Shown here: positions 1 through 7,495 of the stretch, piece by piece | Layout: every line of letters begins with the position of its first letter | Numbering within the stretch: position 1 is the stretch's first letter | NCBI GenBank assembly: GCA_050251575.1 | Contig: JBFWMP010000015.1 | Span: 1 to 32,874, forward strand | Length of the DNA stretch: 32,874 nt | Source of the DNA: X23 sp050251575 | GTDB taxonomy: Bacteria; Bacillota; Clostridia; SK-Y3 | Direction of reading: 5' to 3' | The notes under the pieces: generated by a model | Told to the model about the DNA's origin: nothing | The model's input: only the letters and a program-made list of their open reading frames with translations | Databases searched by the model: none | Program-made: the position numbers and the translations under genes

Positions 1-104
1 GCCTTATATTTCAGCACATCTTTAAAATGCTTAGTGAAAAAATACTGTAATAATATACTTAATTCACAATATGTGTAATGATAAGTCGATAGAAAAGTTT
101 GTGT
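1..104 (-). pseudogene. Possible AraC-type HTH remnant at window edge
   Basis: The minus strand is open from about position 100 to the window edge. It reads a stretch containing QYFFTKHFKDVLKYK, which resembles the second helix-turn-helix of AraC-family regulators (pattern YFxxxFK). No start codon or ribosome site precedes it, and the terminator of the neighbouring surface-protein gene lies immediately upstream. If the similarity is real, this is the C-terminal scrap of a broken regulator, or part of a gene continuing beyond the window. The stretch is about 30 codons in AT-rich DNA, so chance similarity is quite possible. Confidence 0.2.
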
Positions 105-152
105 AACTATAAAAAAGATGACCTTCAACTAGAAGTCATCTTTTTTATAGTT
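105..152. terminator. Bidirectional intrinsic terminator after the SLH surface-protein gene
   Basis: Arms 105-122 (AACTATAAAAAAGATGAC) and 135-152 are perfect 18-bp reverse complements, and extra pairing in the loop is possible with one bulged C. The A and T runs flanking the GC core give U-tracts in both directions. It lies three bases beyond the stop codon of the minus-strand surface-protein gene. Confidence 0.85.
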
Positions 153-155
153 ATC

Positions 156-3100
156 TCACTTGATATTCAAGCACCTTGCAACAATGGTATATATTTCTGC
201 TTTACTAATCTTTTGCTTTGGTCTAATCATATTGCCTTTATACCCTGTTATAATACCAAGTTCACTCGCTTTAGCTATATAGCCTTTCGCGTTTTCACTG
301 ACCTTGTCACTATCCAGGAAATCTAATATGGGGTTGGTTATTGGCTCAAATTCGAAAACAGTCATCGCCAACACAATCATTTCTTCTCTTGTCAATGCAG
401 TGTCATCTTGAATGGTAAATTCTTTGTAATCAGTAAAATCAAATTTTTTGACTAGCTTTATCAACCCTTTTACATCTACGCCCATTGCATCGTTATCAAG
501 AGTATTTATCAGAGTCTCATCTATCTGGATATTGCTTTTTAATTCAACAATATGCTTTCCGGCCCAGTGTCCTTCTAATTTTTTAAATACCAATTCTTCT
601 AAATCGGACTGTCCACTTGCGGTTGCAGGCTTATCCTTTTTATCTTCTGAACTGCCGGAGCTGCCCGAACCACCCGAATGATCGGAATTATCAGAACTAT
701 CGGGACCGTCAGAATCGTCTGCATTTTCAGAATCATCGGAATCATCTACGTTATCCAAACCATCAGAGTCATCTGTGTCATCGAAATCATCACTGCCTTC
801 AGAGTCATCTGCACCTTCAGAATCATCGCTACCTTCTTCCTCATCAGATTCTTTACCTTCATCACTGCCAATGTATGTGTTAATAACCTGACGACTAATA
901 AATCCCTCTCTTACCAAATGAACTTCTTTCAGCAATCCTCCGTCTTCAGATGTAGGGTCACCAAGATTCAGGTTATCTATGTATCCTTCCGGAGTTACTT
1001 CAAGAAGCATATAGCCTCCCAATTTCAAAGTCTCTTTAGGCTTTCTCCACTGAACCGTACCGTTCTCATCAGTAACACCTTTCATCTTGGCTTCATCTGA
1101 AAAATTATTAAGGAATTCTTCTAAATCAATAGGCATTTTTTTACTTGGATATTCAGGGTCAATATAGGGTAACTCTGATGAGTCACCTTCATAGTAATGC
1201 TGCCATGTTGTTTCACTTGCCGACAGGTCAAGCTCTCTGCACAGAAGGAATACTATACCTTCAACATATCCATCTCTTCTTGGCCCGTTAATGATATCCA
1301 ACTCAACATCAACATTTTCTTCCGGTACAGTTGGAACAGCTTTGCCAATTTTAAAGTTTGTTTTTAGGGTTTTCTCATCATCCTTTGGATAATTTAAATC
1401 TTGACTCATTGAAACAAAGTACTCTTTGCTGTAATTATCTGTTTCAGTGAATCCTGTTGCATCATAAAGATTAAATAGTACATTAACCAAATTACCATCT
1501 TCATCTTTAATAATCTTTAAAATATTGTTGCTATCCACCGTATCATCGTCAATTTCTATAGTTCCTTCTCCTAATTCGGGGGCACTGCTCTTTTCTTCAA
1601 CTTTAACATGATATAATGTTGGCTCATTAATTCCTAAAGACTTTACCAGATTTGTAACATTGATAAATACTTCTTTTTTATCATTAAATTCTTCAACCGT
1701 ATCTCCATTTTCATCACATGCAAAGATGATAGAAATTTCAGGAGCTACTGCAACAGAAATTTGACAAACTGCCTTGTATCCGCCATCAACTGTTTCAGCA
1801 GTCACTATAGCTAATCCGGGAGTGATAGCTTTCACCTTGCCATTCTCATCTACTGCTGCCACTTCATGCTCTTTATCATAATCAACAATTGACCATTTTA
1901 CTTCTTTATTCGTCGCATTAGCTGGTGAAATGCCGGCAATCAAATCAAACTCTTCACCTACATTTAGCGACTTACTCGTCTCATTTAATGCTACTCCTGT
2001 AACATTTATTGCAGGGGTTGCCGATTTATCTACATTAATAACAAATTCAACAGATAAGTCTGTATGTTCAACCTCTCCTGTCAAGATGAAACTATTTATT
2101 AAATCAGGAATATTCATGGGAACTTGGAATACAGAATCATAAGTTTTATTATCATATTCCCAGACAACAGGCAAAAATCCGGTACTATTGTTTGTTCCGT
2201 CATATAGTGTAACTTCCACAAACTTTGGCAATGTCACTTTTTGGTCTCTTAACGCATCATTTACAGGTTCAGGATCTTTTAAATCTTTTATAGAATATAC
2301 TGTTACATTGCATATGCCGGGGTTTCCTCCAGCTTCCGGAGTTGCAGTAATTTCCGTTTTTCCTGCTGAATGTCCTTCGACTAATCCATTCTCTGTTACA
2401 GAAGCCACTGCCTCATTATCCGAATCCCATGTTACCTCCGGATTTGAAATGCTACCCGGTTCCAAATATGCTTCTAATTGCTCAGACTGTCCTTCATACA
2501 GCTTTAGTTTACTCTTATCGAGTCTTACTGCTTTAGAATCTAATTTATATGATAAGGTAATGCTGATAATCTTATCATCCCCTGTAAGGCTGATATCTTG
2601 TTGTGGCGCAATATATCCAGGAATTTCTTCCCCTTCCAAACTGCAATCTCCACTGGGCTCTACTTCAAAAACAGCAACATTACTTTTTGTTGTCTCTACT
2701 GTCTCTGTTATATCTTCGCCTTCTCCTTGTATTAGAGTGATGTCTACCACTCTGCCGGAATCACCTTCCGGCCAATCAACAGTAACCGTTAACTCAATTT
2801 TCCCTCCTGCCAAATCTTTTTTGGATTGATCTTGCCCTCCCTTCTGCCCTTTCCCGCTGCCGCTTCCGCCTGCTCCAGCTCCTCCTTTTTTGCCATCACT
2901 TTTTCCAGAGTCGCCTTCCTCTGAATCTTCTTCCCCAGTTTCTCCTTCATGAGTATTATCCGCTTCACCGGAATGATCTTTTCCGGAGCCGCCCTTGCCT
3001 GCCTGTCCTTTTCCCGAACTGCCTTTACTTGATTTCTCTCCACCTTCATGGTCTGCATCGTTATGCTCATCCTCAGCTGATGTAGTTGTTAAATCTACAT

Positions 3101-3194
3101 TTCCTTTATAAGCATATACTCCTGCCGGGGATACTACCATAGTTAGAACCATGCATAGTATAATTAAAATGGACAAATATTTGTGTCCTCTCAC
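156..3194 (-). CDS. Secreted SLH-anchored surface protein with bacterial Ig-like domains
   Basis: The best start is GTG at 3194, giving 1012 residues. It sits 7 bases behind AAGGAGGTG, while an in-frame ATG further upstream has no ribosome site. A hydrophobic signal peptide (about residues 1-28, ending GVYA) leads to a Gly/Ser/Lys/Glu-rich linker (about 40-130). Two Big_2-type Ig-like domains follow (about 220-300 and 397-482), with another Ig-like domain between them. A region around 650-760 has phrases such as GGYMLLEVTPEGYI, typical of SpaA/prealbumin-like folds. A Ser/Asp/Glu repeat (about 778-851) resembles a flexible stalk. The C-terminus (about 870-1012) looks like S-layer homology repeats, which in this family bind secondary wall polymers. 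The product is probably a cell-wall-attached structural or adhesive protein. No catalytic motif is visible. The gene is divergent from sigI. Confidence 0.85.
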   Translation of the reverse strand: MRGHKYLSILIILCMVLTMVVSPAGVYAYKGNVDLTTTSAEDEHNDADHEGGEKSSKGSSGKGQAGKGGSGKDHSGEADNTHEGETGEEDSEEGDSGKSDGKKGGAGAGGSGSGKGQKGGQDQSKKDLAGGKIELTVTVDWPEGDSGRVVDITLIQGEGEDITETVETTKSNVAVFEVEPSGDCSLEGEEIPGYIAPQQDISLTGDDKIISITLSYKLDSKAVRLDKSKLKLYEGQSEQLEAYLEPGSISNPEVTWDSDNEAVASVTENGLVEGHSAGKTEITATPEAGGNPGICNVTVYSIKDLKDPEPVNDALRDQKVTLPKFVEVTLYDGTNNSTGFLPVVWEYDNKTYDSVFQVPMNIPDLINSFILTGEVEHTDLSVEFVINVDKSATPAINVTGVALNETSKSLNVGEEFDLIAGISPANATNKEVKWSIVDYDKEHEVAAVDENGKVKAITPGLAIVTAETVDGGYKAVCQISVAVAPEISIIFACDENGDTVEEFNDKKEVFINVTNLVKSLGINEPTLYHVKVEEKSSAPELGEGTIEIDDDTVDSNNILKIIKDEDGNLVNVLFNLYDATGFTETDNYSKEYFVSMSQDLNYPKDDEKTLKTNFKIGKAVPTVPEENVDVELDIINGPRRDGYVEGIVFLLCRELDLSASETTWQHYYEGDSSELPYIDPEYPSKKMPIDLEEFLNNFSDEAKMKGVTDENGTVQWRKPKETLKLGGYMLLEVTPEGYIDNLNLGDPTSEDGGLLKEVHLVREGFISRQVINTYIGSDEGKESDEEEGSDDSEGADDSEGSDDFDDTDDSDGLDNVDDSDDSENADDSDGPDSSDNSDHSGGSGSSGSSEDKKDKPATASGQSDLEELVFKKLEGHWAGKHIVELKSNIQIDETLINTLDNDAMGVDVKGLIKLVKKFDFTDYKEFTIQDDTALTREEMIVLAMTVFEFEPITNPILDFLDSDKVSENAKGYIAKASELGIITGYKGNMIRPKQKISKAEIYTIVARCLNIK

Positions 3195-3204
3195 TATTGG
3201 ACAC
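3183..3204 (-). promoter_or_regulatory. Hairpin enclosing the start codon of the SLH-protein mRNA
   Basis: In the transcript, GTGTCC pairs perfectly with GGACAC six codon-bases downstream, leaving a 10-nt loop that contains the GTG start at 3192-3194. The 5' arm touches the Shine-Dalgarno AAGGAGGTG. Such a hairpin could modulate ribosome access. The structure is visible in the sequence; its function is inferred. Confidence 0.35.
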
Positions 3205-3373
3205 CTCCTTCCTAGTAAATAGTATATGTACAAATTTTTGTCTCATTCCTGTTGAATTAAGCCTTTCGAATATTTTTAATGAATGTAAAATTATAACATA
3301 TAATATTATAAATGGATATTAATAAGTTAAAGTGCAAGGATCTCAATTTATGTTGATAACAGAAAAATAATAT

Positions 3374-3398
3374 CCCTAAAATATTACTTGCATTCGTA
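3374..3398 (+). promoter_or_regulatory. Putative SigI-type promoter of sigI-rsgI
   Basis: CCCTAAA (3374-3380), a 14-bp spacer and CGTA (3395-3398) lie just upstream of the sigI ribosome site. A near-copy precedes the secreted protein gene at 5427. SigI promoters of Bacillus and Clostridium carry a C-rich -35 element and a CGAA/CGTA-like -10 element. The match suggests autoregulation. Confidence 0.6.
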
Positions 3399-3425
3399 TA
3401 TCTATATTGTAAGGAGGTGCAGCAA

Positions 3426-4160
3426 TTGAACTTTCCACTTAGACATCTTGATAAAGAACCTCTGACAGGACGTATTAACAGAATAAGAAATGGTGACTTT
3501 CAAGAACATGAGCAATTAATTAAAGACTATATCCCATTTATCATGAAAACTATTTCAGACACAACAAATAAATATATAGAGTCGGAAAATAGTGAAGAAT
3601 TTTGCATTGGGCTTGAGGCCTTTGATGAAGCTATAAAAAAATATGATAACACTCGCGGCAGTTTCTTAGCCTATGCTAAACAAGTAATTAAAAGCAGAAT
3701 CATCGATTTGATACGAAAAACGAATAAATATAAACTAACCATCCCTATGAGTCAATTTGATGAAAAAGAACACTGCAAAATTGAAGAGCAGTGTATATCA
3801 AAAGATTTTGTAGAGTGTTTAGAAGTAAAAGAACAAATTGAACAATTCAAAGATAAACTAAAACAGTATGATATTACCTTCTCCGATTTAGTAAAAACCT
3901 CTCCTAAGCATAAAGACACAAGATTTCATGTACTCTGCATCATAAAATATATTGCCTCTCATGAAGACTTAAGAAAAGAACTTATCAGAAAAAAACAGCT
4001 GCCTAATATAAAATTAATCAATGATCTTAATATTTCGATAAAGACGTTAAACAGATATAGAAAATTTATTATTGCTGCTGTACTTATATTAGATAGTGAT
4101 TTAGACATACTTAAAAGCTACATATCTGATTTAGAAGGAGGTGCTTTCCGTGATTTATAA
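3426..4160 (+). CDS. sigI: RNA polymerase sigma factor SigI
   Basis: The chosen start is TTG at 3426, 8 bases after AAGGAGG. The in-frame GTG at 3417 overlaps that ribosome site. The product is 244 residues, normal for SigI. The N-terminal half carries a sigma region-2-like segment (around LEAFDEAIKKYDNTRGSFLAYAKQ, then VIKSRIIDLIRK), which in sigma-70 factors binds core polymerase and the -10 element. The C-terminal third (DLNISIKTLNRYRKFI) is the SigI-specific DNA-binding part and replaces region 4. SigI factors respond to heat or to extracellular polysaccharide or envelope signals through the membrane anti-sigma factor RsgI, encoded next and overlapping by 11 bp. Autoregulation is suggested by the promoter at 3374. 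Confidence 0.92.
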   Translation: MNFPLRHLDKEPLTGRINRIRNGDFQEHEQLIKDYIPFIMKTISDTTNKYIESENSEEFCIGLEAFDEAIKKYDNTRGSFLAYAKQVIKSRIIDLIRKTNKYKLTIPMSQFDEKEHCKIEEQCISKDFVECLEVKEQIEQFKDKLKQYDITFSDLVKTSPKHKDTRFHVLCIIKYIASHEDLRKELIRKKQLPNIKLINDLNISIKTLNRYRKFIIAAVLILDSDLDILKSYISDLEGGAFRDL

Positions 4161-5304
4161 AGGATTAGTCATAGAAGTTAATCGAAAATATGCCATTGTT
4201 ATGACAGAATCCTTAGAATATTTTAAAGTTATTTTAAGAGCCCAACTCTTTATAGGAAAGAAGATATTATTTTCTGAAGATGACCTCTATAGAGAAAGTT
4301 CTAAAATCGTTAAAAACATCTTACTTTATGCAGCAATATTTGCAATCGCTTTTTTATCTCCTATATTACCCAGCTCAAACTCTTCACACAATATACCCTA
4401 CGAGCCTGCAGCAATCATTAGTATAGATATTAATCCGAGCATAGAATTGGAGATTAATAATCAATATGAAGTGGCTAAAATAAAAGCCTTTAATAATGAA
4501 GGTTATCGAATGCTAAATGATGAATTTGTGGGGCTGCCTATGGAAAAAGCTGTATATATGATTATAAATAATGCAAAGACCGAAGGATATATCACAACAG
4601 AAAATCATTTTGTTCTTCTATCCATTGCTGCTATTGGCAATAATCAACCACTAAGTACACAGGAACTGCAGCAAAGGCTTTCAGAAGATTTATCAAAAAA
4701 GATAGACTCAACAGAGATTGATATTACGTACATTACTTCAGATGAAGATAGTATTAAGGAGGCACGGACACAAGATATTACTATCGGTAAATATGAGCTT
4801 TATAGAAAATTCAATGAGGGCAATGAAAGCATTACCTTAGAAGAAGTTAAATCCTCCAGTGTACAAAACTTAGTAAGAAGGTTCCGCGGGTCATCGGAAA
4901 AGAACAATCATATTGAAAGTGACAGCACTAACAGACAAAGGCAAGGAATTACTGAAAATAACACACCTGAAACTGCTGATGAAATCAAACAAGCAGAAGG
5001 ACCTGCGGATACAAGTAAAAACAGTGGTGCTTCATCTCCACAATATCGATTGCGCAGAAATAATCCAAATGCAAATGAAGAAAGTGATAAACAAAACATA
5101 GAAGCTGAAGAAGAAACTGCGGAATCATTGCCTCCGCAAGATACTACAACTACTATCGAAAATCTGCCTGAACAAAATGGAAACTTAAATAATAATGCTG
5201 AACCTTATAAAGAAGTACCTGCCAAATATAATAATAAATCGCATACTGAAGAAAATACCAGTTCAAATAAAGCTGGGAATAGTAAAGGCAAAAATAAGCG
5301 TTAA
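4150..5304 (+). CDS. rsgI: Membrane anti-sigma factor RsgI
   Basis: GTG at 4150 is 7 bases behind AAGGAGGT and lies within the end of sigI, so translation is probably coupled. The product is 384 residues. It has a cytoplasmic RsgI N-terminal domain (about 1-50) that in this family holds SigI, and one membrane helix (about 56-73). The extracellular domain begins with the family motif SIDINPSIEL; RsgI proteins are reported to cleave themselves between the Asn and Pro of this motif, here Asn95-Pro96. From about residue 200 the protein is a hydrophilic Asn/Glu/Ser/Thr-rich tail ending in a basic segment. The carbohydrate-binding or hydrolase ectodomains of cellulolytic clostridial RsgI proteins are absent, so the sensed signal is unclear. 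Confidence 0.9.
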   Translation: MIYKGLVIEVNRKYAIVMTESLEYFKVILRAQLFIGKKILFSEDDLYRESSKIVKNILLYAAIFAIAFLSPILPSSNSSHNIPYEPAAIISIDINPSIELEINNQYEVAKIKAFNNEGYRMLNDEFVGLPMEKAVYMIINNAKTEGYITTENHFVLLSIAAIGNNQPLSTQELQQRLSEDLSKKIDSTEIDITYITSDEDSIKEARTQDITIGKYELYRKFNEGNESITLEEVKSSSVQNLVRRFRGSSEKNNHIESDSTNRQRQGITENNTPETADEIKQAEGPADTSKNSGASSPQYRLRRNNPNANEESDKQNIEAEEETAESLPPQDTTTTIENLPEQNGNLNNNAEPYKEVPAKYNNKSHTEENTSSNKAGNSKGKNKR

Positions 5305-5357
5305 ACAATAAATTCTATAAACTTTTATACAAATATTGAAACTTTCTTGAAAATGTA

Positions 5358-5383
5358 CCCTAAAGAAATAACTTCCTTACGTA
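5358..5383 (+). promoter_or_regulatory. Putative SigI-type promoter of the Cys-rich secreted protein
   Basis: CCCTAAA (5358-5364), a 15-bp spacer and CGTA (5380-5383) repeat the arrangement before sigI. The spacer also shares ACTTnCnT immediately before CGTA. It lies 43 bp before the start codon at 5427, in the gap after rsgI, which has no obvious terminator. Confidence 0.6.
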
Positions 5384-5426
5384 CTATATATTGAAAACAA
5401 AAATTATTATAAATGGAGGCTTTATT

Positions 5427-5984
5427 ATGAAATCTAAAATTTCTAAGCTCACATCACTAATGATCATTACAGTTCTAGTTCTTGTCAGCACTTGCAGTTT
5501 TGTAATGGCCAAAAACAGCGGAAATGGTAATTCAGGCGGTCAATCAGATGCGACAAGACCGCAGAATGGGGACCAGATTAGATTAAGAACACAAGACTGT
5601 GACTGTACCTACGACTGCCCCTACAACTGTGACCCGGATTGCCTTAAAACGAAAGACCATAAGCAACTGCGTATTTACAAAGATCAGGAAGCTGTTGAAA
5701 CTCAAAGTCTGATAGATGACCTTGAAGAAGAATTATCTGAAGCAATGTCTGAAGATAACTCAGAAGTTATTGAAGAAATCTTACCCCAACTAATACAGGC
5801 AAGGATAAAATTTCAGGAAAGGTTAATGCTGAATTTGAAACAAGAAACAGAATCTTTAAGTGAAGAACTAAAGCAGCATAATCGGAATAATTATCAAATT
5901 GAGGAGTTAAACCAGCTAAAGAAGCAGTTAAAAACTATTGATGACGAACTTGAAGAGATCGATGAGATTTTAGAATCGTTTTAA
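5427..5984 (+). CDS. Secreted Cys-rich, coiled-coil protein of unknown function
   Basis: ATG at 5427 follows GGAGG; the in-frame TTG at 5391 has no ribosome site. The product is 185 residues. It has a signal peptide (1-28, ending FVMA) and a Gly/Asn/Ser-rich linker. A compact cluster CDCTYDCPYNCDPDC holds five cysteines at 58, 60, 64, 68 and 72. The rest (about 85-185) is strongly acidic and helical, with heptad-like Leu/Ile spacing suggesting a coiled coil. The five cysteines could bind metal or form disulfides. I do not recognise a family. Its position after rsgI and its SigI-like promoter suggest membership of the SigI regulon, perhaps as an envelope stress effector or an RsgI partner. Confidence 0.75.
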   Translation: MKSKISKLTSLMIITVLVLVSTCSFVMAKNSGNGNSGGQSDATRPQNGDQIRLRTQDCDCTYDCPYNCDPDCLKTKDHKQLRIYKDQEAVETQSLIDDLEEELSEAMSEDNSEVIEEILPQLIQARIKFQERLMLNLKQETESLSEELKQHNRNNYQIEELNQLKKQLKTIDDELEEIDEILESF

Positions 5985-6054
5985 AAACCAGCTTAAATAA
6001 GCAAAATATTGTGTTAAGTAAATTCTAATGTAAATTCCTAAAAACTAAAATTTT

Positions 6055-6106
6055 AAAAAATTCCTTCTCAGCAAGGTCATACTCTAATGCTAAGAAGGAA
6101 TTTTTT
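6055..6106. terminator. Bidirectional intrinsic terminator between convergent genes
   Basis: Arms 6055-6073 (AAAAAATTCCTTCTCAGCA) and 6088-6106 pair with a single mismatch and have A/T tracts on both sides. It can end the plus-strand Cys-rich protein transcript and the minus-strand permease transcript. Confidence 0.85.
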
Positions 6107-6113
6107 ATATTAA

Positions 6114-7481
6114 CTATAGTATAATCATTGCCACAATGACTGTAGCTAAAAATCCTACCATAACCGGTATTAGATTCTTTCTTGCAAGTTCTAGCGGGCT
6201 TACATTACATATAGCTGCAACAGGGATGACAGCCCAAGGTATAATAGTCCCTCCGCCAACCCATATGGTTACAATCTGTCCTAATGCAGCAAGACCTGCT
6301 TTATCAATATGAACCGCATTAGAAAAAGTCTGAGCAAGTGAACCTACAAGCGGAAGTCCTGAAAAACCAGAACCGTCAAGTCCAGTAATTCCGGCTACCA
6401 ATGTCTGCATCAAAACAATAGGAACTTTGGATAAGGGCACATTATTAGAAAGAAAGATGCCAATATCATTTAATATCCCTGTGACATTTTCACCCAATAT
6501 CTGCTTTGCCATGCTTTCTCCTCCAAGAAAGAAAAATGCTCCTATGACAATAACCGGTGCAAAAATTTTCACGCCAAATGTAAATCCTTCTTTTAAATAC
6601 TCTGTCACTTTTTCAAGCGAATCAACAAAACGATGCTTAATGACTGCAGCTACAGCCATGATAAGCATTACAGTTCCCCCCACGAGAGCTGTTGCATCTC
6701 CTCCCCTGAGTTTATATTTATACATCACAAAAATATCAATAATAAATACTACAGGGGTGATGAATGCAACAATATATGTACCGATCGTATTTGAGCCTTT
6801 TTCTTGTGTATCTGATGTATACAAGTCGCCTGTATGACTGTTTTTCATGTCTTTTCTCATCATAATAAAAGCTGTAACAATGGTTACGACACTCATCGTA
6901 ATCCATAAAGGCCAACTACTGTTTATAATATCTAAAGTATCACTGATACCCGCCCCTTTTGCAGTAATAGAAGGTGCACCTTGGATGAAATAGTCACTTG
7001 ATAGTGCAACGCCATGACCGAACAAGTTCATGGCAACAGCAGCCCATATTGCCGGGAGTCCGGCACGCATAGCCGCCGGCACCATAATGGCTCCTACCAG
7101 TGCCACTGCAGGAGATGGCCATATAAACCAAGACATAATTGCCATGATAATACCTAATACTATAAAAGATGCATTTCTATTGATCATAAGCCTTTTGATA
7201 GGGCTCATCATAAGGTCGTCTGCACCGATATCTTGAAGCGCTTTAGACATCGCTACCACAAGAGAAATGATAACAATAATGCTCCAAAATTCCGTACCCG
7301 ATGCTATCAGAGCATTATATATCACCTGCACACCTTTTAGCAGGCTGCCTGAAGCCGCATATCCCATTACAAACAACCCGATAATACATGGAAGAACAAT
7401 ATCTTTTTTAAATGCCATTGTCAATAGTATGATAAATACCATCGCAATATATATATAATGTAACAACCCTATCTCAACCAC
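6114..7481 (-). CDS. Multi-pass permease of a lysine-riboswitch operon
   Basis: The product is 455 residues, starting at GTG behind a GGGGGG ribosome site. It is an integral membrane protein with roughly 11-12 hydrophobic segments and a short hydrophilic loop near residue 210-225 (RKDMKNSHTGD). Gly-rich signatures (SSDYFIQGAPSITAKGAG; LDGSGFSGLPLVGSLA) resemble those of ion-transporter-superfamily carriers, but I could not assign it to GntP, DcuC, NhaC or another named family with certainty. It lies 14 bp after the FAD oxidoreductase, so the two are cotranscribed from the lysine riboswitch. Because the switch is predicted to be off when lysine is plentiful, import of lysine or a precursor is a reasonable inference. 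The substrate is not proven by sequence. Confidence 0.75.
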   Translation of the reverse strand: MVEIGLLHYIYIAMVFIILLTMAFKKDIVLPCIIGLFVMGYAASGSLLKGVQVIYNALIASGTEFWSIIVIISLVVAMSKALQDIGADDLMMSPIKRLMINRNASFIVLGIIMAIMSWFIWPSPAVALVGAIMVPAAMRAGLPAIWAAVAMNLFGHGVALSSDYFIQGAPSITAKGAGISDTLDIINSSWPLWITMSVVTIVTAFIMMRKDMKNSHTGDLYTSDTQEKGSNTIGTYIVAFITPVVFIIDIFVMYKYKLRGGDATALVGGTVMLIMAVAAVIKHRFVDSLEKVTEYLKEGFTFGVKIFAPVIVIGAFFFLGGESMAKQILGENVTGILNDIGIFLSNNVPLSKVPIVLMQTLVAGITGLDGSGFSGLPLVGSLAQTFSNAVHIDKAGLAALGQIVTIWVGGGTIIPWAVIPVAAICNVSPLELARKNLIPVMVGFLATVIVAMIIL

Positions 7482-7495
7482 TATGAACCCCCCAA

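Noticed and set aside
640..860. Short tandem repeats that could suggest a repeat array or CRISPR-like structure
   Set aside because: They are in frame within the large surface protein and encode a Ser/Asp/Glu-rich stalk. There are no constant repeats with unique spacers.
2188..2829. Long plus-strand open frame (about 213 codons) opposite the surface-protein gene
   Set aside because: The minus-strand reading has clear Ig-like domains, signal peptide and ribosome site. The antisense frame has no ribosome site and its sequence reflects the complementary codons.
3195..3373. A SigI promoter for the divergent SLH-protein gene
   Set aside because: A CGAA occurs on the minus strand near 3265, but no C-rich -35 element lies 14-15 bp upstream; the region lacks CCC on that strand. 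Its promoter remains unidentified.
5391..5426. Upstream TTG start for the Cys-rich secreted protein
   Set aside because: No ribosome site precedes it, and the extension would spoil the signal peptide. ATG at 5427 has GGAGG at the right distance.
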